Shown piece by piece: positions 1 through 12,900 of a DNA stretch of 64,000 nt (within the stretch, counting starts at the first letter, position 1; the number at the start of each line of letters is the position of its first letter). Both the position numbers and the translations under genes were made by a program. Source of the stretch: Sipunculus nudus (lineage: Eukaryota; Annelida; Sipuncula; Golfingiida; Sipunculidae); the NCBI GenBank assembly GCA_026874595.1, contig CM049322.1, positions 22,789,400 to 22,853,399 on the forward strand, written 5' to 3'. The notes under the pieces are model-generated. The model saw only the letters and a program-made list of their open reading frames with translations, ran no database searches and was not told the origin of the DNA.

Positions 1-160
1 ACTTAAGCGTGTATCTCAAAACACAAGCGCTTTAATGCAGATTTAATTTTTTTCTTTCAAACCTATAGCATCAAGAAGTAAACATATATAGATGAATTGC
101 GCCAACTACGCAGAATTTCTTTCAAAATTGTAACTGTACCTGTACCAGTGAATTGCTTAC

Positions 161-209
161 CTGTAACCAGCGCACACAGTGCGGCGGCCAGCAGCACGAT
201 GCTGTTCAT
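161..209 (-). CDS. First coding exon of a secreted protein (signal peptide), gene continues off the left edge
   Basis: On the minus strand an ATG at 209-207 opens a 49-nt coding stretch that reads MNSIVLLAAALCALVT plus one base of the next codon. It stops at a strong donor, CAG|GTAAGC, with the GT at 160-159. The peptide is a textbook signal sequence: a short polar start, a Leu/Ala/Val hydrophobic core and small residues near the end. The 5' UTR would lie above 210. The rest of the gene would be at window positions below 1, so the mature protein cannot be identified. No longer frame crosses the exon, which fits a signal-peptide-only first exon as seen in many animal secreted proteins. The start and splice site are seen in the sequence; secretion is inferred. 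Confidence 0.66.
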
Positions 210-284
210 TTTGAGCTGTGACAGCAGGCCTCCTCTAGCTGTGAGTAAGTAAGATCAGCAGTGATCGACACCTGTAGCTGGCGG

Positions 285-1290
285 TGACTATGAGGACCTC
301 ACCCTGTCCTAGTGGGGGACAACAGACAGGGTCGAGTGGTTCTGCGTGCACCGCCTCACACCGTGCGGGAGGGTCAGGTACAGACCCCTACATGGATGAC
401 CAGCTAAGGACAAGTCAACAAAACCATCCGTGTCCCGTTAAAACGGATTTGTTTTACAAACTTTTCATATGGTTTTATAATTTAAACATGTATTATAAGT
501 GGTTTTAATAATAAAAATTATAATAATAATTAGAAAATTATTATTATTTTTATTATTGTTCTTATTCTTATCCTTATTTTTACTATTTCTGTTATTATTA
601 TAATTGTTGTTGTTGTTGTTGTTGATGCTGCTCTTGTTATCATTATTGTTATATATGTGTTATATCCTTTACTGTCCACCCATATAACATGTTCACGTGC
701 AAGAATATATTTATATGAACAAACATTAATTAATTCTTGACATTTTCTGGCAGATTGTGAAGGTTGCCAAGCGGTGTGAGATTCCGTAACGCTGTATTGC
801 TTTATCGCGGAAGATACTGCTGATTAAAAAAAGATTTGTGTTTTGATAAAAAAAACCCAGATAAACAAGATTTCCTTATAAAAAGTTACCAGTATTTCAA
901 CACACTCCTCGATAAACCTTATACGTCAACCAACAATTTCCAGTGGCCTGGCCTTGTAGGCTTAGTCCGTGAATTTATTCTGTTGAACGTTCGGTCCCGG
1001 TCCGTTTATTCTGCTCGGTGTTGTATGAACATGAGATATCTCCGTGGTCACGTCTCGGTGGTTACGTCCAGTTAACACCTGGTCTCGCATCACTGCAGTC
1101 TATAGCATGGACACTGGAGGACCGGTTTGTCTTCAGGTTCTCCCCTCCCCCCCCCCCCCCCCCGCAACGGCTGTGCGATGATAAACAATTTGAACTGAAC
1201 CTCAAGGGTTTTTTTCTGTATATCTGTCTTGTATCAGTGAATTGTGTCTCCTTCAGAAAAGCATGATAATTGTTGCCCCCTCCATCCCTT

Positions 1291-1323
<33 letters not shown>

Positions 1324-3400
1324 CCCTCTGTTTTTTTTTGTCAGTTCCGTAAGAGTTTTAGGCAACCTTTAAAAAACTCTGTATTGCATTTCCTGTAGTA
1401 GAGCGTTTATATATAATGAGGCACTATACCCTGAAAGTGAACCAGCGGATAAAGAGAGGTTATTATTATTTTGCCCCCCCCCCCCACCCCACCCTGCCAA
1501 TCCGGGGCAGACATGTTTTCTTTTTCGTCGTCTTTCGTAGATCTTTGGTGAATATGATCTCTTTGAAACGCCGCGTATTTTAAACTGAAATTTAAAAAAA
1601 GTTATAACAAAATAAACCTTCACCTTATTATCCTGAGTTAAATCTGTAGAAATATATGATTTCTGTAAATATCGTAGTAATATATTTTCTTTCAAATTTA
1701 GGGCAAAGAAGAAGGACATATCGGCAAAAACAATTCCATAATAGTTAAAATTCTTTTTTAAAGAAGACATGTCGCATTGTAACCTAGCTATTTCTCTTAA
1801 TTCCTCGATTGTAGTAATGGTCTCTTTTTTCAGTAAATAATTTATTTTTTCATTCCGCATTAGCATTAGCATTAGCATTAGCTGTTTTTAATGCTCTAAA
1901 TGAAATTTATAATGAACGAAATTCACATGAAGATAAAATTCAAGTTTCCCTTGCGACCGGGGTATCCATACAAACACCTTGCATAGTCATTTTGAAACAT
2001 TACCTCACACAAATTACAACAAAAGCTTACCCATTTGTTTTGTACACCAGAAGGTATCCTTTTGAACATATGAAAAGTCCTAAGATTATCTCCTGGTGGA
2101 AAGTAGTACAATTAGGGAATATCCGAAATGGCCGCCAGAAGGCCTAGAATCCATCAAGTTTAATTAATAAAAAATGTATAACTATATGTATTACAATAAA
2201 TTGCAGGGTTTTTTTTTGGATCGCAGAATTCGATTCTGGTCTTTATTTGCTAATTTAAGGACTCCCAAGGTCCATATGTGGGGGTTGATGTGGAAACGGG
2301 CTGAAACATGGAGTGTGTAGGGGGCGGGGGTGGTAGCACGACTCAGTAGGCAGGTAACCCTAACTTGGTAATGGGCAGCGCTTACCTTTCCTGTTGCACT
2401 GATATCGTAGTAATAAGAATATCAACAAACAATCAGATTAAAATGAAACGATTAAAACGAAATTTTTCTTGCACTTGGTCGATGTCGTTAGAAAGTATAC
2501 TAAAACAGCTACGATTGGTCTGGTTTATGTCAGGTGACGGAGCGCTTCTGAAACGCTCCAACAGTTTATTAGATGCAAACTGGCAGACTTGCTGCAGCAC
2601 CATCAGACGCACGGGGGAAAAGAATCACATAGCGTGTACCCTGGCTTGGTGAAACTGCGGGGGCTCTAGCTGCGTACAGGGAAAGTCAGGGAAAATATTA
2701 TGCTTTCAAGAGCAGGGAAAAGTCAGGGAATATCATAAAAAAAGTCATGGAATTTTATAATGATTATGTAAGTTTGGCAAAAGTCAGGAAATTTTTAATT
2801 GCTATGGCGACTTTAGTTGATTATCAGGTAGGAAGGCATTTTCATCTCATGAGCAAGCAATTTTATACCACGTTTTAATTTTCCTTTCAAATAAAGTTGT
2901 GTTGTGTCTGTAGGTATAATCTTATTTCGCTTTGATTTTTGTACACACATGTAAGTTGATGATGCATAGCATGGATACACAAAATGTATATACATGTTGC
3001 ATCAACCATTAATGAAAGGCCACCTGTTTTCTTAGTAGTCATACACAACTTTTATAAAGTACTAGTAAAACATTTTACACAACGACATGAATCTGCACAG
3101 GTAACAAAGTACAAAGGCAGAACAGAATGCAATTACTTTGATCTATTGAAGTCTTTTGTTGTAAATGTGTTATATATATTTACACATGATACGTGCTTGA
3201 TGACAGAGTGTATGTTTCTTTGAATATTACATTGTCAATTCCAAATGTCTAGTTTCATTTTGCTTTGCATTTAAGTAACATTTTTTTCAAATAAAAAATT
3301 TGGTTTGCAGTAGTATGACGTTTATGAGAAGTAATTGAATTTGGTGGGTTAGTTTTTTTTCTAGAAAACCAGCTAAAAGTCCTGTAATAGTTGGGGAAAA
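285..3400. other. Intergenic, low-complexity DNA with no supported gene
   Basis: No reading frame here shows a recognisable domain or a credible exon. The stretch contains AT-rich sequence with ATT/GTT trinucleotide runs (about 500-650), a C-run at 1143-1163, a (TC)n run at about 1298-1325, a second C-run near 1477-1490 and a short (GCATTA)n hexamer run at about 1857-1882. The 169-codon minus-strand frame at 1369-1878 is low-complexity AT sequence without conserved features. Confidence 0.6.
2676..2795. repeat. Short degenerate repeat built on 'aaagtcaggga'
   Basis: The phrase 'gtcagggaa' or a close variant recurs four to five times in 120 bp ('gggaaagtcagggaaa', 'gggaaaagtcagggaata', 'aaaagtcatggaat', 'aaaagtcaggaaat'). 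It is a small irregular tandem repeat with no coding potential. Similar strings occur at the ends of some metazoan DNA transposons; that link is from memory and untested. Confidence 0.4.
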
Positions 3401-3404
3401 GGAA

Positions 3405-3655
3405 TGCTAACAAAACGTTTGCTGAACGGATATTTTCAACATGTGGACCTTCTTTTTGGAATGAACTTAATGCAGCGAAAATATTTGCGGCTTTGAAAGA
3501 AAATTGAAAACGTATCTTTTCGACATAGATTTTATTAATTTTTAACTTTAAATTTGTGTTATAATATATTTTAGTACTTTTATAAATCACCACTGAATAT
3601 ATACGTATAAAAGTAGGCGCTATATTAAATGATTTAAGTTTAAGTTTAAAAGTCA
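3405..3655 (+). mobile_element. 3' tail of a CR1/L2-like non-LTR retrotransposon
   Basis: A plus-strand frame from about 3408 reads through 'ERIFSTCGPSFWNELNAAK' followed by 'IFAALKEN' and an in-frame stop. This fits the C-terminal end of CR1/L2-type reverse transcriptases, where a phrase like 'FSVVGPxLWNSLP' is followed by 'FKxxLKTYLF'. Downstream at about 3617 the sequence 'aggcgctatattaaatg' resembles the 3' tail shared by many CR1/L2 LINEs and their SINEs. Only the last part of the element is present, as expected after 5' truncation. The copy is dead. Confidence 0.55.
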
Positions 3656-6260
3656 TAGATTTTTTCTGAGTTGACTACCGGCAACTCTGTGAGTAACTCA
3701 CAACAGACACCTTGTGATACGGAAGGCCGAGATGATGTCTAATTAAACAAGTGTTCATTACATACCTACATGATTTTATTGATATGGGGATTGAAACCAG
3801 GGACCCGTGGGTCATAGTGCTCAGCTAAAGTTGGCAGCATAAGCAACATGAGATCTATACTATTACCATGACAGCTCAGCAGTTGACACCTTTTTCAATT
3901 AAATCCTAATTTTTTATCATACCATTTATTTTTTTTTCAATTTTATAAATTTTATTCAGTTGCCATATAACTAATGTCCCCAGTCTACAGGGGCAAGTAC
4001 TTTATGGTGGGTGAGGGGGTTTGAGCCGCTGAATGGCGGGAGTTTCATGATCTCTGTATACATGTGGGATATGAAATTGTATTCAACAGTTTGTACAGGA
4101 AAAACAGTAGATGCATAATTAATGAATATTTAGAAATGGACAGATGGACAGGTAGACGAACAAGGCTGATCACTTATTTCTCATTCTCCGGAGGCAGGAA
4201 AATAATGAACAAAAGTTTGCATTAGACCCGCACTTTTTATTTTATCCATTTGTTTTAAGTTTATAATTTTCATACATTTGCAGTATATCTGGACAAACAT
4301 GTGTAAGTCAATTCAAAATTCTAAATATCATCATCATTTATCCCTAATTATGCTCATATTACATCACATTATGCATGCACACTGACGGAATTAATCTTAT
4401 TTCGAATCATAACTTGATTAAAACTATTCAAAAGGAAATTAGTTCCTTTTAAAGTGCCACAATATCACAACATGGCATCTTGTAGATTACATTGGAAATA
4501 ACACAGCTTTTCAGCTTTGGAAATACAGTTCAAACAATGACAATTATTCCATTACTCTTGATGTATATTGCTGTTGGGGTGGAATGGGGTGTGATTTGTG
4601 AATAAATGACAGCGGGGTGCTCCTGAGTGATGAATTTCTAATCAAGTATGCAAGCAATGCTGTATTAAGTGCTGTATTACCTCCAGTGACCAGCAGTGGG
4701 CAGTTTGGATCGTGACAATGTAAGTGAATATACAATAGAGCCCCCCCCCCAACAAAAAAAAACTAAAATAACTGGCCTTGTTTGTGAGATTTTATTTTCA
4801 AATTTCAGATATTAACGGATTGAACCCTTATGTGAATGCTGTGGAAAATCAAATCAGCAGTGCTTACAGGAATAAAATGTGCCATGGTCAAAGTTGGGCA
4901 AAATTTAAGCTACTGATATTACACTTATGCTAATAATTTTAAGAATTTACAAAATGTTGATCTAATTTCTTTGATACATTGAAATTAAATAGTTGTATCC
5001 TTGAAAAAAACATCTCCAACCATGGCAGTTCTCATGCTGAGACAGATAATATATTTCTTGCCATTTTGATAAGGTACCTAATTAATGTTTCGGTTCATAA
5101 CTTTTATTAATTATGTAATATTGACCTAATTTTGGAACGTTTATAGGGAATATATAGCAGAAATTTATGTTAATAAATATTAACAAACACAGACGAGTGG
5201 TTTTGATATCAGGCAGTCGTTAAGTGTATCAACAGGTTTTTATTTAATTTCTCGACTGACCGAGGTTCGGGGCTTGGTAGGAGAAGAAAGAGAACTTATG
5301 CACATCTGACTGTACGTCAAATTTTGGATTTGTAGGTCTAATGGTTTCAAAACGTGCAAATCTAACAGACAGACGGGCAACAGACAATGGATCATAACCA
5401 TAGCTCAAATGACTTATAGTCAGCTGAACTAAAAATTGCAATGTATGTCAAAAGTTTGGAGAGTGTTCAGGTTTTCCGGAGATCTTTGGTTATTGTTGCC
5501 ATTTTCAGATAGTGTTGCTCATGACGTAGCTTTTATTCACAGATTGCTAATTTCCTAATGTTTATAAACTATACCATAGTGTCTTATAGTTCATGAAATA
5601 CACTTTATTTCAAATTTACTTGAACAAGGATATAAGCATGACGATAACCAAGAGATCATTCATGCAACACCGTTTGAACGCTGAAGTATGGTAAAATAAA
5701 AGGTATTTTCTGCCTTGTCAAATTTGACAATTTCCACAATTGCTTACGACTTTTAATTCTGACATTAAGGCCATATTAAGGAATCAACACAGGTGATTTT
5801 GCTTTTGTTGCAATATGTGTGAGGTTGACCACATATTTCGGGTAAAATGCCTGTACTAACCCGGATCAGAAGGAAATATAAACCAACATAAAGACTAGAG
5901 CAACATATGTCGATGCAGCCGTCTGTAATTACCAAACCCCGACCTGAACGCGTCAGTGTGGGATTCTCTATGCTCAGCAGACACAAGGAGGCCTTTTATC
6001 ATATCATGGTCATGTAAACTCCATGACATCATTGACATCAAAATCAATGTAAGAAATTCTACCTGAAATATTAATGTATATTTTAATTTCAATGGCTTTC
6101 ATCTTGTATATTTCAAAAATAAGTTTACACTCTTTTCTTTTCTCGCCCTTTTCCCGCTTTCTCTTTTTTTCCTTTCCTGCAATGTTTCTTTGACGAGAAA
6201 TCTTGAACTTATTTCGATTTTTTTCATCTTTACGGTAGAATATTTGTAGTCGATTTATGC

Positions 6261-6262
<2 letters not shown>

Positions 6263-6320
<58 letters not shown>

Positions 6321-6328
6321 ATATATAT
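6263..6328. repeat. (AT)n microsatellite
   Basis: Nearly uninterrupted TA dinucleotides over about 65 bp with one 'ttta' interruption near 6305. Confidence 0.95.
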
Positions 6329-6832
6329 GCCAAAAGCTAATACACAGAATGTACAACGAAAATTTGCAGTTACACGTTAACACGTCTTTTCATGCTGTCG
6401 CAATCGTCAGATGTGAAATGTTAACCGATAGTCACATTATGTAATTACATGTCTAAGCACTCAGCCATGATCAGGTGGGATTTACAGGAACCACACGTTC
6501 GAAAAAGATTCGGAACTCTCAAAGTTCATTTGGCTTCAACAGAAAACAAACATCCCCTTTTCAATAAACCGGTGGGTCGTCAAACGCACACCCCTGAAAA
6601 GCTCCCCAGTGGAAGATATAATCTTTGCCTGGAAGGAAAGGTCCAAATCATAAAGTTCTACAAAGCTCAATAAAATATCAGGGCTCTTTTCCAAATGCAG
6701 ACATAATCATAATCCCCATACACAAAAACGCTTTTAGCAGAATCAAAGAGGAAGAAACCTTGGATTATGATTCTACTCTTTATTACTTTAACTTGCACAT
6801 GTGATCATGAAGGAGTGTATGATGTAACGACA

Positions 6833-6857
6833 TGACTGTCTGTCTGTCTGTCTGTCC

Positions 6858-6889
<32 letters not shown>

Positions 6890-6915
6890 GTCTCTCTGTC
6901 TCTCTCTCTCTCTCC
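6833..6915. repeat. (TGTC)n passing into (TC)n microsatellite
   Basis: Tetranucleotide TGTC/TCTG repeats with a few changes grade into 'tctctctg' and then pure TC. A 79-codon frame over it (Cys/Leu/Ser/Val-rich) is only the repeat translated. Confidence 0.95.
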
Positions 6916-8142
6916 AAGATGACTACATCGATTTATATAACCCCACGTAAATATTCAAATCACATCCGGACCATGAATTCTTGTGAAATCTTACTTCACA
7001 ATCCGTTTCGTCTATATAAACATAACTTTTCACTTGACACTATGTTTGATCTTGCTGTCGGGCTACCATGATCTTTTGTTAACTCATCTTATTTTACTTT
7101 TAAAGCTGCGTGTAAAAGGAAGCATAAACAAAACAGCATTCAGTATATTATAAGTTACCTATTATACAGACAACAAGATCTATCCAGTGCAGTGACATTC
7201 ATGTTTGTACATCGAAATACAGGGATAAGATCTACGTCATGTAGTATGATTACAGAAGTGCGTGATGGTAGCTATAATTACGGCAAGTGAGAACCTTTAA
7301 TGGCGTCACGGTGATGTGTGGACGGGGCCGCTGATGGTTATAACACCATGTGTCAAAACAGGAACCAATCAACCGTGACGGGACCAGGTATACCTACAAA
7401 CCTGACAAAAGTACTCTGTATGTAAACGCTACACTTGATACAGAACTGAAAAGCCCAAATGCAATACTAAATGCGTCAATTATGTCAAATGTTGAATTTA
7501 ACTTCTTTGGATTTTATTTGATGAAATATGTACCTAGCTTTATCTTCAGAAGCTCTACTACACTCTTCAAAAAGTGACTTTCAGTTTGCTTTCATGTGTG
7601 TTTTTTTTAAGGAGATAGTATCTCACTACAAGCCAAGGAATACAGATTCAAACTGATGCTAACTTGACGCAAGAAAGCTTTTGATAGGCTGAAATTTGAC
7701 GAATTATTTCAGTTGCTTTGTTTGCGGAAAATATCTGCTTTTGATTCTTCTTGATATGTATGAGAGACAAAATATCCATCAGCATGTATCTTTGAATGAC
7801 GAATATATTGTTAGGTTCTCCACGAATAGTGTACGGCAGGAAAGTATAATTTCGCCCTTACTTGAAAACATATATATGAAAACATATATATTCATGTTCT
7901 ACTGATATCAGCGCAATAGACGGTCATTGGTTGTCATGTAGGAAGTCATATATTTAATTTACTGGTAGTTTGTCATTTGCTGACTACGTAACTCTAATAG
8001 CGTTATCATTAGGCAGTTTGCAACAAAAGATTGCTCGGTGTTTGTAATACTTACGGTGAGGAATATGGAGTGTTATATAATACAAAGAAAACTGTATATA
8101 TGATGAGAAACACACATGGTCGGGAAAAACCCACAGGACAAT

Positions 8143-8470
8143 ATATTTCTTGCATTCGATAAAATCAAATGGGCACATAGTATTGAATATTTTGGCGTTT
8201 TCATCAGAAACGACTTTGATGACAGAAGGGGAATTACAAAAAAGCGCAGTACTTTCTTTTCTTTACACTTCTTGTAATTCCAGTGGTCTACCTCGACAAT
8301 TTATAAATAAACTCTTCAAGTCATATTGTACATCTTTTTATGGATACCACACTTGGAACAAGAGATATAAAAGTATAAAGTCCATAATTAGTGTTTTCGT
8401 AGAGTCTGGGAACTGCCCCGAAATTCATATAGCGATAATATGTTGTCATTTGCTGGAAGTCTCCATCTTG
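8143..8470 (+). mobile_element. Degraded fragment of a non-LTR retrotransposon reverse transcriptase (post-RT region)
   Basis: Two plus-strand frames must be joined to follow the homology. The first reads 'KIKWAHSIEYFGVFIRNDFD', the usual 'IKWxxxxKHLGxxI' region after the RT palm. The second reads 'INKLFKSYCTSFYGYHTWN', matching the 'LFKTYCxSxYGxxLW' motif in the C-terminal part of many animal LINE ORF2 proteins. The frame change and lost residues show it is a fossil. The family name is uncertain. Confidence 0.55.
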
Positions 8471-8494
8471 AATTGAAGATTGAGTAGGAATTTA

Positions 8495-9965
8495 TAACTA
8501 GTGGCCCATGGGCCATGACGCTTAGCTGAATTCAAGGAATGTTGAACGATGAGCAAATAATTGCCAGAGTGCCAAAAAATCATGAATTTTGTGAAGAGTC
8601 CTTAGAAATGTCTGGTTTACGAGAAAACTATCCAAGACGGATTGACATGCCAAATTTCAGACCAATACCTTGAACCACTCCTAAAATATGAGCAATTTTC
8701 ACCAAAAAACATGTAAGGATAGAGGTAACAAGAAAACTATTGCAGATGGCACCACCAGTCTTGAGTACAATATGTAAGAGTCTAAGATCTATGGGTATGC
8801 ACCAATTCAAGCCAATACGGCATATCACTATTGAGAAAAGTGCTTTTTTTATTATACAAAACCAGGAAGGAAGGTGGCGCCACCTGTCTGGCTTATGAGA
8901 AGAATTCCAAGATGGATGGACATGCCAAATTTCATACCAATATCTTAAACCATTCCTGAGATATGAGCAATTTTCACCAAAAGCGCATGTACGGATGGAT
9001 GCCACAGAAGCTGCAGGTGGCTCCATCAGTCTTGTTTACGAGATGTAGGTGTTGAGGATCCATGAACATGCACATATCAACCCAATACATTAAAGAACCA
9101 CTAAGACAAACATACGGTGAATGCACAGATGGACATTACGCAAAAAGTATTGTAGATGGCGCCACCAGTAGCAATTATGTGATAGAAAAATCCAAGGTCT
9201 ATAGACATGCAAATTTTCAGCACAATACATTCAGCCACTCCTGAGATATGGGCTGTTATCTCAAAGACACCCAGATTCATACTGTACAGAAAGGATTGCT
9301 GGTGGTGTTAGGCACAACAGCATGAATGAAGGAACAACTATGCTGGGTTTCGAAAAGATCGGACCAAGGGTCTCAGAGGAGTTCTCTGAAAACTAAAGCA
9401 GAGTTTTTGTGTCACATTTAAATTATTCTGGAGGGTACTTACGAGACCCATAGCTTGGAGGATATGGGTAACAGAGACCTAATTTCAGATTTTAATGGAG
9501 ACTTTTCATGGACTTCCTTTGATGTCAAGTTAGAAAATTCAAGGTCCAGCGGTTACAATTTGGGCCCTGTTAACAGAAGACAACTTCTTTGAGGGTATCA
9601 AAAATAGACAACAAAAAAATCGTAAACATTGAAAAAATACAGGTGGCGCCACCAGTTTGTAGGAACCGATGGAACACTCCTTGATCAAAATTCATACAAA
9701 GAAGCATGGTGATCAATGCAGTAGTCATTCAGATACTTGAGCTTTTGTATCAATTTTTTTTATTATTCTGGTGGGTACTTATGAGACCCATAGCTTGGAG
9801 AATATGAGTAACAGAGATTTTTCATTGACCTCCCTAGATGTCAAGTAAAAAGATTCCAGGTCCAGCGGTTACGATTTGTGCCCTGTTAACGGACGGCCGG
9901 ACGGACAACGGACAAAGGGTGATCGCTATAGCTCAGATGACTTTCAGTCAGCTGAGCTAAAAATG
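8495..9965 (-). repeat. Large copy of the AGCTCAGCTGA-ended dispersed repeat, minus orientation
   Basis: Read on the minus strand the element begins with TTTTTAGCTCAGCTGACTG (about 9965-9947), passes 'gagctatagcgatcaccc' and 'gtccgtccgg', and ends at 'agcgtcatggcccatgggcc' (about 8503-8525). The ends are inverted partial copies of each other (AGCTCAGCTGA against TCAGCTGAGC-like), so this could be a non-autonomous terminal-inverted-repeat element. The interior is modular. A block with 'gacccatagcttggag' and 'ggtccagcggttac' occurs twice (about 9424-9585 and 9764-9905). A block around 'gagatatgagcaattttcac' occurs about four times between 8650 and 9290. The palindrome GGTGGCGCCACC sits at 8873-8884 and 9642-9653, with near copies elsewhere. 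No coding frame is evident. Confidence 0.65.
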
Positions 9966-12900
9966 ATATTATGTATGTGAAGTTCTAGAAATTAATAATT
10001 ATGTTATAGCTCACGGAGGGAGATATGATCTGATTACTTTTATTGGTAATAATCTATGTTATTTATGTTAAAAATAAAACTCTACATACGATCGAATTGA
10101 TTGACCTGTGTGGCAAAGTAGTGTCGCAACGCGTGTATATATATATATATATATACACACACTTTAAGATCTTCACAAGAACTTATCTGTATCACTCATT
10201 GTCAGCACGGATTGGGGAGAATGTAGAGAAGACAATGCTCATTCGTATACAGGTATATATTGAAACACACACACACAAAATAAACAGGGCCTAAACATAT
10301 CAACCCCATCAACTGCATTTTCCGCCATTTTGGGGCAATTTATAACTGTTCTTTGTGTCTAAAATTCAAGGTTCCGTCTAATGTGTACACTACAGATCTG
10401 ATATCGATAAGTTACCATTCTCAAAGTAGTTATGACAGAAGAATTAAAGAAGGTTTAATTTTATACAAGACCATATGAAGGACGAGCAATCTACCAAAGT
10501 ATAAGATAAAGCTCCAAATCGGTCAGTCATGTTGTGACGGCAAAAACGGCACCGCGCGCATCACTTGACCCCCGCACTCAACATTTTATGTTGATTTTCA
10601 GCATAAACTATAAATTTTGATCCAAAGCCGATCGGACATTTCTTTCAGGAAAATGAAATAATCAAATTCCGATAAAATTTGTTTTGTTATGATGCGCTTT
10701 ACCAGTTCAGTAGGCCCTGAATAAATACAGTAAATACCGCGTTTTCCCTGATCTTATGAAATTTTATCAAAGATTTGTAATATCAGGGTAAACAAAAAAT
10801 CACCCTGTCACATGACATTTTTAATATTTGCTTGGGAACTCAATTTTATTTATAGCCAAAGAAGTGAATCTTTGGCGAATCATCAAGTCTTTCCACTATG
10901 TTCCGACAGATGGCGCCCTGGTGGCCATGTAAAAACACTGAAGGAACATCATTTGTACATTTCATTTATTTTTCTACTGATAACTATGAAGATTATTTCA
11001 ACTTTTAACTCGAATGCCAACAGTTAACTCATGTAAAACTGATTTATGAGCAAAAATAATCAGTCTTTGCTTTTGGTTCGCTTTTACGTTAGTTACACAG
11101 GGAGGGGTACAGAGGAATAGGGTATTTTCCACCCCTTCCTTCACAAGAACATTCGGGCTACAATCACCTTCATGAAGATCTATTTAGCTAATTATAACCA
11201 CTTTTATTTGTCAGGTGTGTCCCGGTTTTTTTTAATGAATAATGTTTATGTGAAATGACGATAATAATGTATGATAACTTTTCAAATAAACGGCGTTGTT
11301 AAATTAAATTTTGACACACCGAGGGGTGTAAATGCAAATACCAGGCCCGTAGCCGGAGCAAAGTCTGAGGGGGGGGGGAGCAGTAAATGAGCTGTGTCAG
11401 CGCGAAGCATAACGATGGGGCGTAGCCAACGAGGGGAATCCCCCTCCCACGGTGTGGATTTTTTTTTATAAAGTGGCATTCCTGTGGGTGTGTGAGGAGG
11501 CAGGGGCCAAACAATATTGCTTGCTTTTATTTAAATGGCTTATTGGTAACTGAGTGATAGTCACCAGTCAAATTGAACTTTCTTGCAAATACTACCAACA
11601 TTTATTTATATATTTTGCCTAAGAATGCTCACATCACCGGGGGGGGGGGGGGGGCTTGTTAGCCTGTGTCTTAAAATGTCACAAGGCCATATACATTATA
11701 TATGTCACCTCGTGAAAGAGATCCTGACAATTTACTATACTAAATATAAATGTTATTAATTCTAACCTGTGATCCGTTCTGAGGACTGAAGATTTATCGG
11801 AGGTTATATTTTTTAATTGTTTAGGCGTTAAGTCAATTCTCTTGGCTAAATTTTAGTTACTGCAACATAAATAATGAATCCCATGTTTCAGGAATCTACC
11901 ATCCTATATTCATACTGGGTGATATCATTTATCAGTTCTTTATATCTATATTATAACTGAAGGTGGTGTTATAAATGAATGTGGTAATATAACTGAAGGT
12001 GGTAATATAACTGAAAGATGTAATATAAATAAAGGTGGAATTATAACTGAAGGTGGAATTATAACTGAAGGTGGTCATATAACTGAAGGTGGTCACATGA
12101 CTGAAGGTGGTCATATTACTGAAGGTGGTAATATAACTGAAGGTGGAATTATAACTGAAGGTGGTCATATAAATGAAGGTGGTATTATAACTGAAGGTGG
12201 TAATATAACTGAAGGTGGTAATATAACTGAAGGTGGTGACACTCGTTGTGAGGCAGCTCCTCTGTGGCCACAAGCATCGGAAATGTCCTTTTTGTCTTGA
12301 TGTATCGGGAACGATGCCTAAGGTGTCCTAAAGGGATATTTTCCATATGTTTCCATAAATCCTGAATAATTTGACATTATTTCTCAAAGGGCCCGTGGCA
12401 CCGCCATATATCAGAAACTACCCGTTAATTAACACGACTACTGTCAACTCGGAGCATAGAAAAACCGTGCCGCACAAAACCCGCCGAATTCTAGCAGACC
12501 TGTACAAACGCAAGAACGGGTAAAATTGCTAGTGAAGATAATAATTAATGAAACAAATTGAACGTTACCGGTGTATCACCTGTGCACAAAAAAAAATCTT
12601 CACCTTTTGCTCCTTACAGAAAAAAAATAACTTCTGTCTGCCAGAGAATGAAAATGACGTTATGTACATACATGTGGTATATTATACTGACACGATTATG
12701 TTTATGATCCCCATGTAACTGCCGTGACAGCCATCACAGGAATATTGCAAAATATGAAACTCCTTTGTTCTATGACAAAGATACAGTTTTAATATTTCTT
12801 ATAAAGAGAAATTGTCTTTACTAAGGTTATATACGTTAGCTGATTTTCATGCTACCATTTAAACAATTGAAAACATATCTACGATGTTTTAAAGTTATGG

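Larger units (their letters stand above)
3656..8140. other. Intergenic DNA, no supported gene
   Basis: Nothing protein-coding is convincing here. The stretch holds end fragments of the AGCTCAGCTGA repeat in minus orientation: about 3800-3830 (end only) and about 5320-5440 with 'cagctgaactaaaaa'. It also holds a long (AT)n run and a TGTC/TC microsatellite, listed separately. The short frames, such as those near 6449 and 7350, have no recognisable domain and no paired splice signals. Confidence 0.55.

Noticed and set aside
1369-1878. 169-codon minus-strand frame
   Set aside because: AT-rich and low-complexity, with Met/Leu repeats from a GCATTA run and Gly from a C-run; no domain and no splice context.
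11282-11514. Overlapping minus-strand frames of 65 and 71 codons
   Set aside because: They lie over a G-run and a repeat-like 'gcccgtagccggagcaaag' segment; two competing frames, no domain.
11932-12273. 113-codon Thr/Phe/Ser/Tyr-rich minus frame
   Set aside because: It is the translated 18-bp minisatellite.
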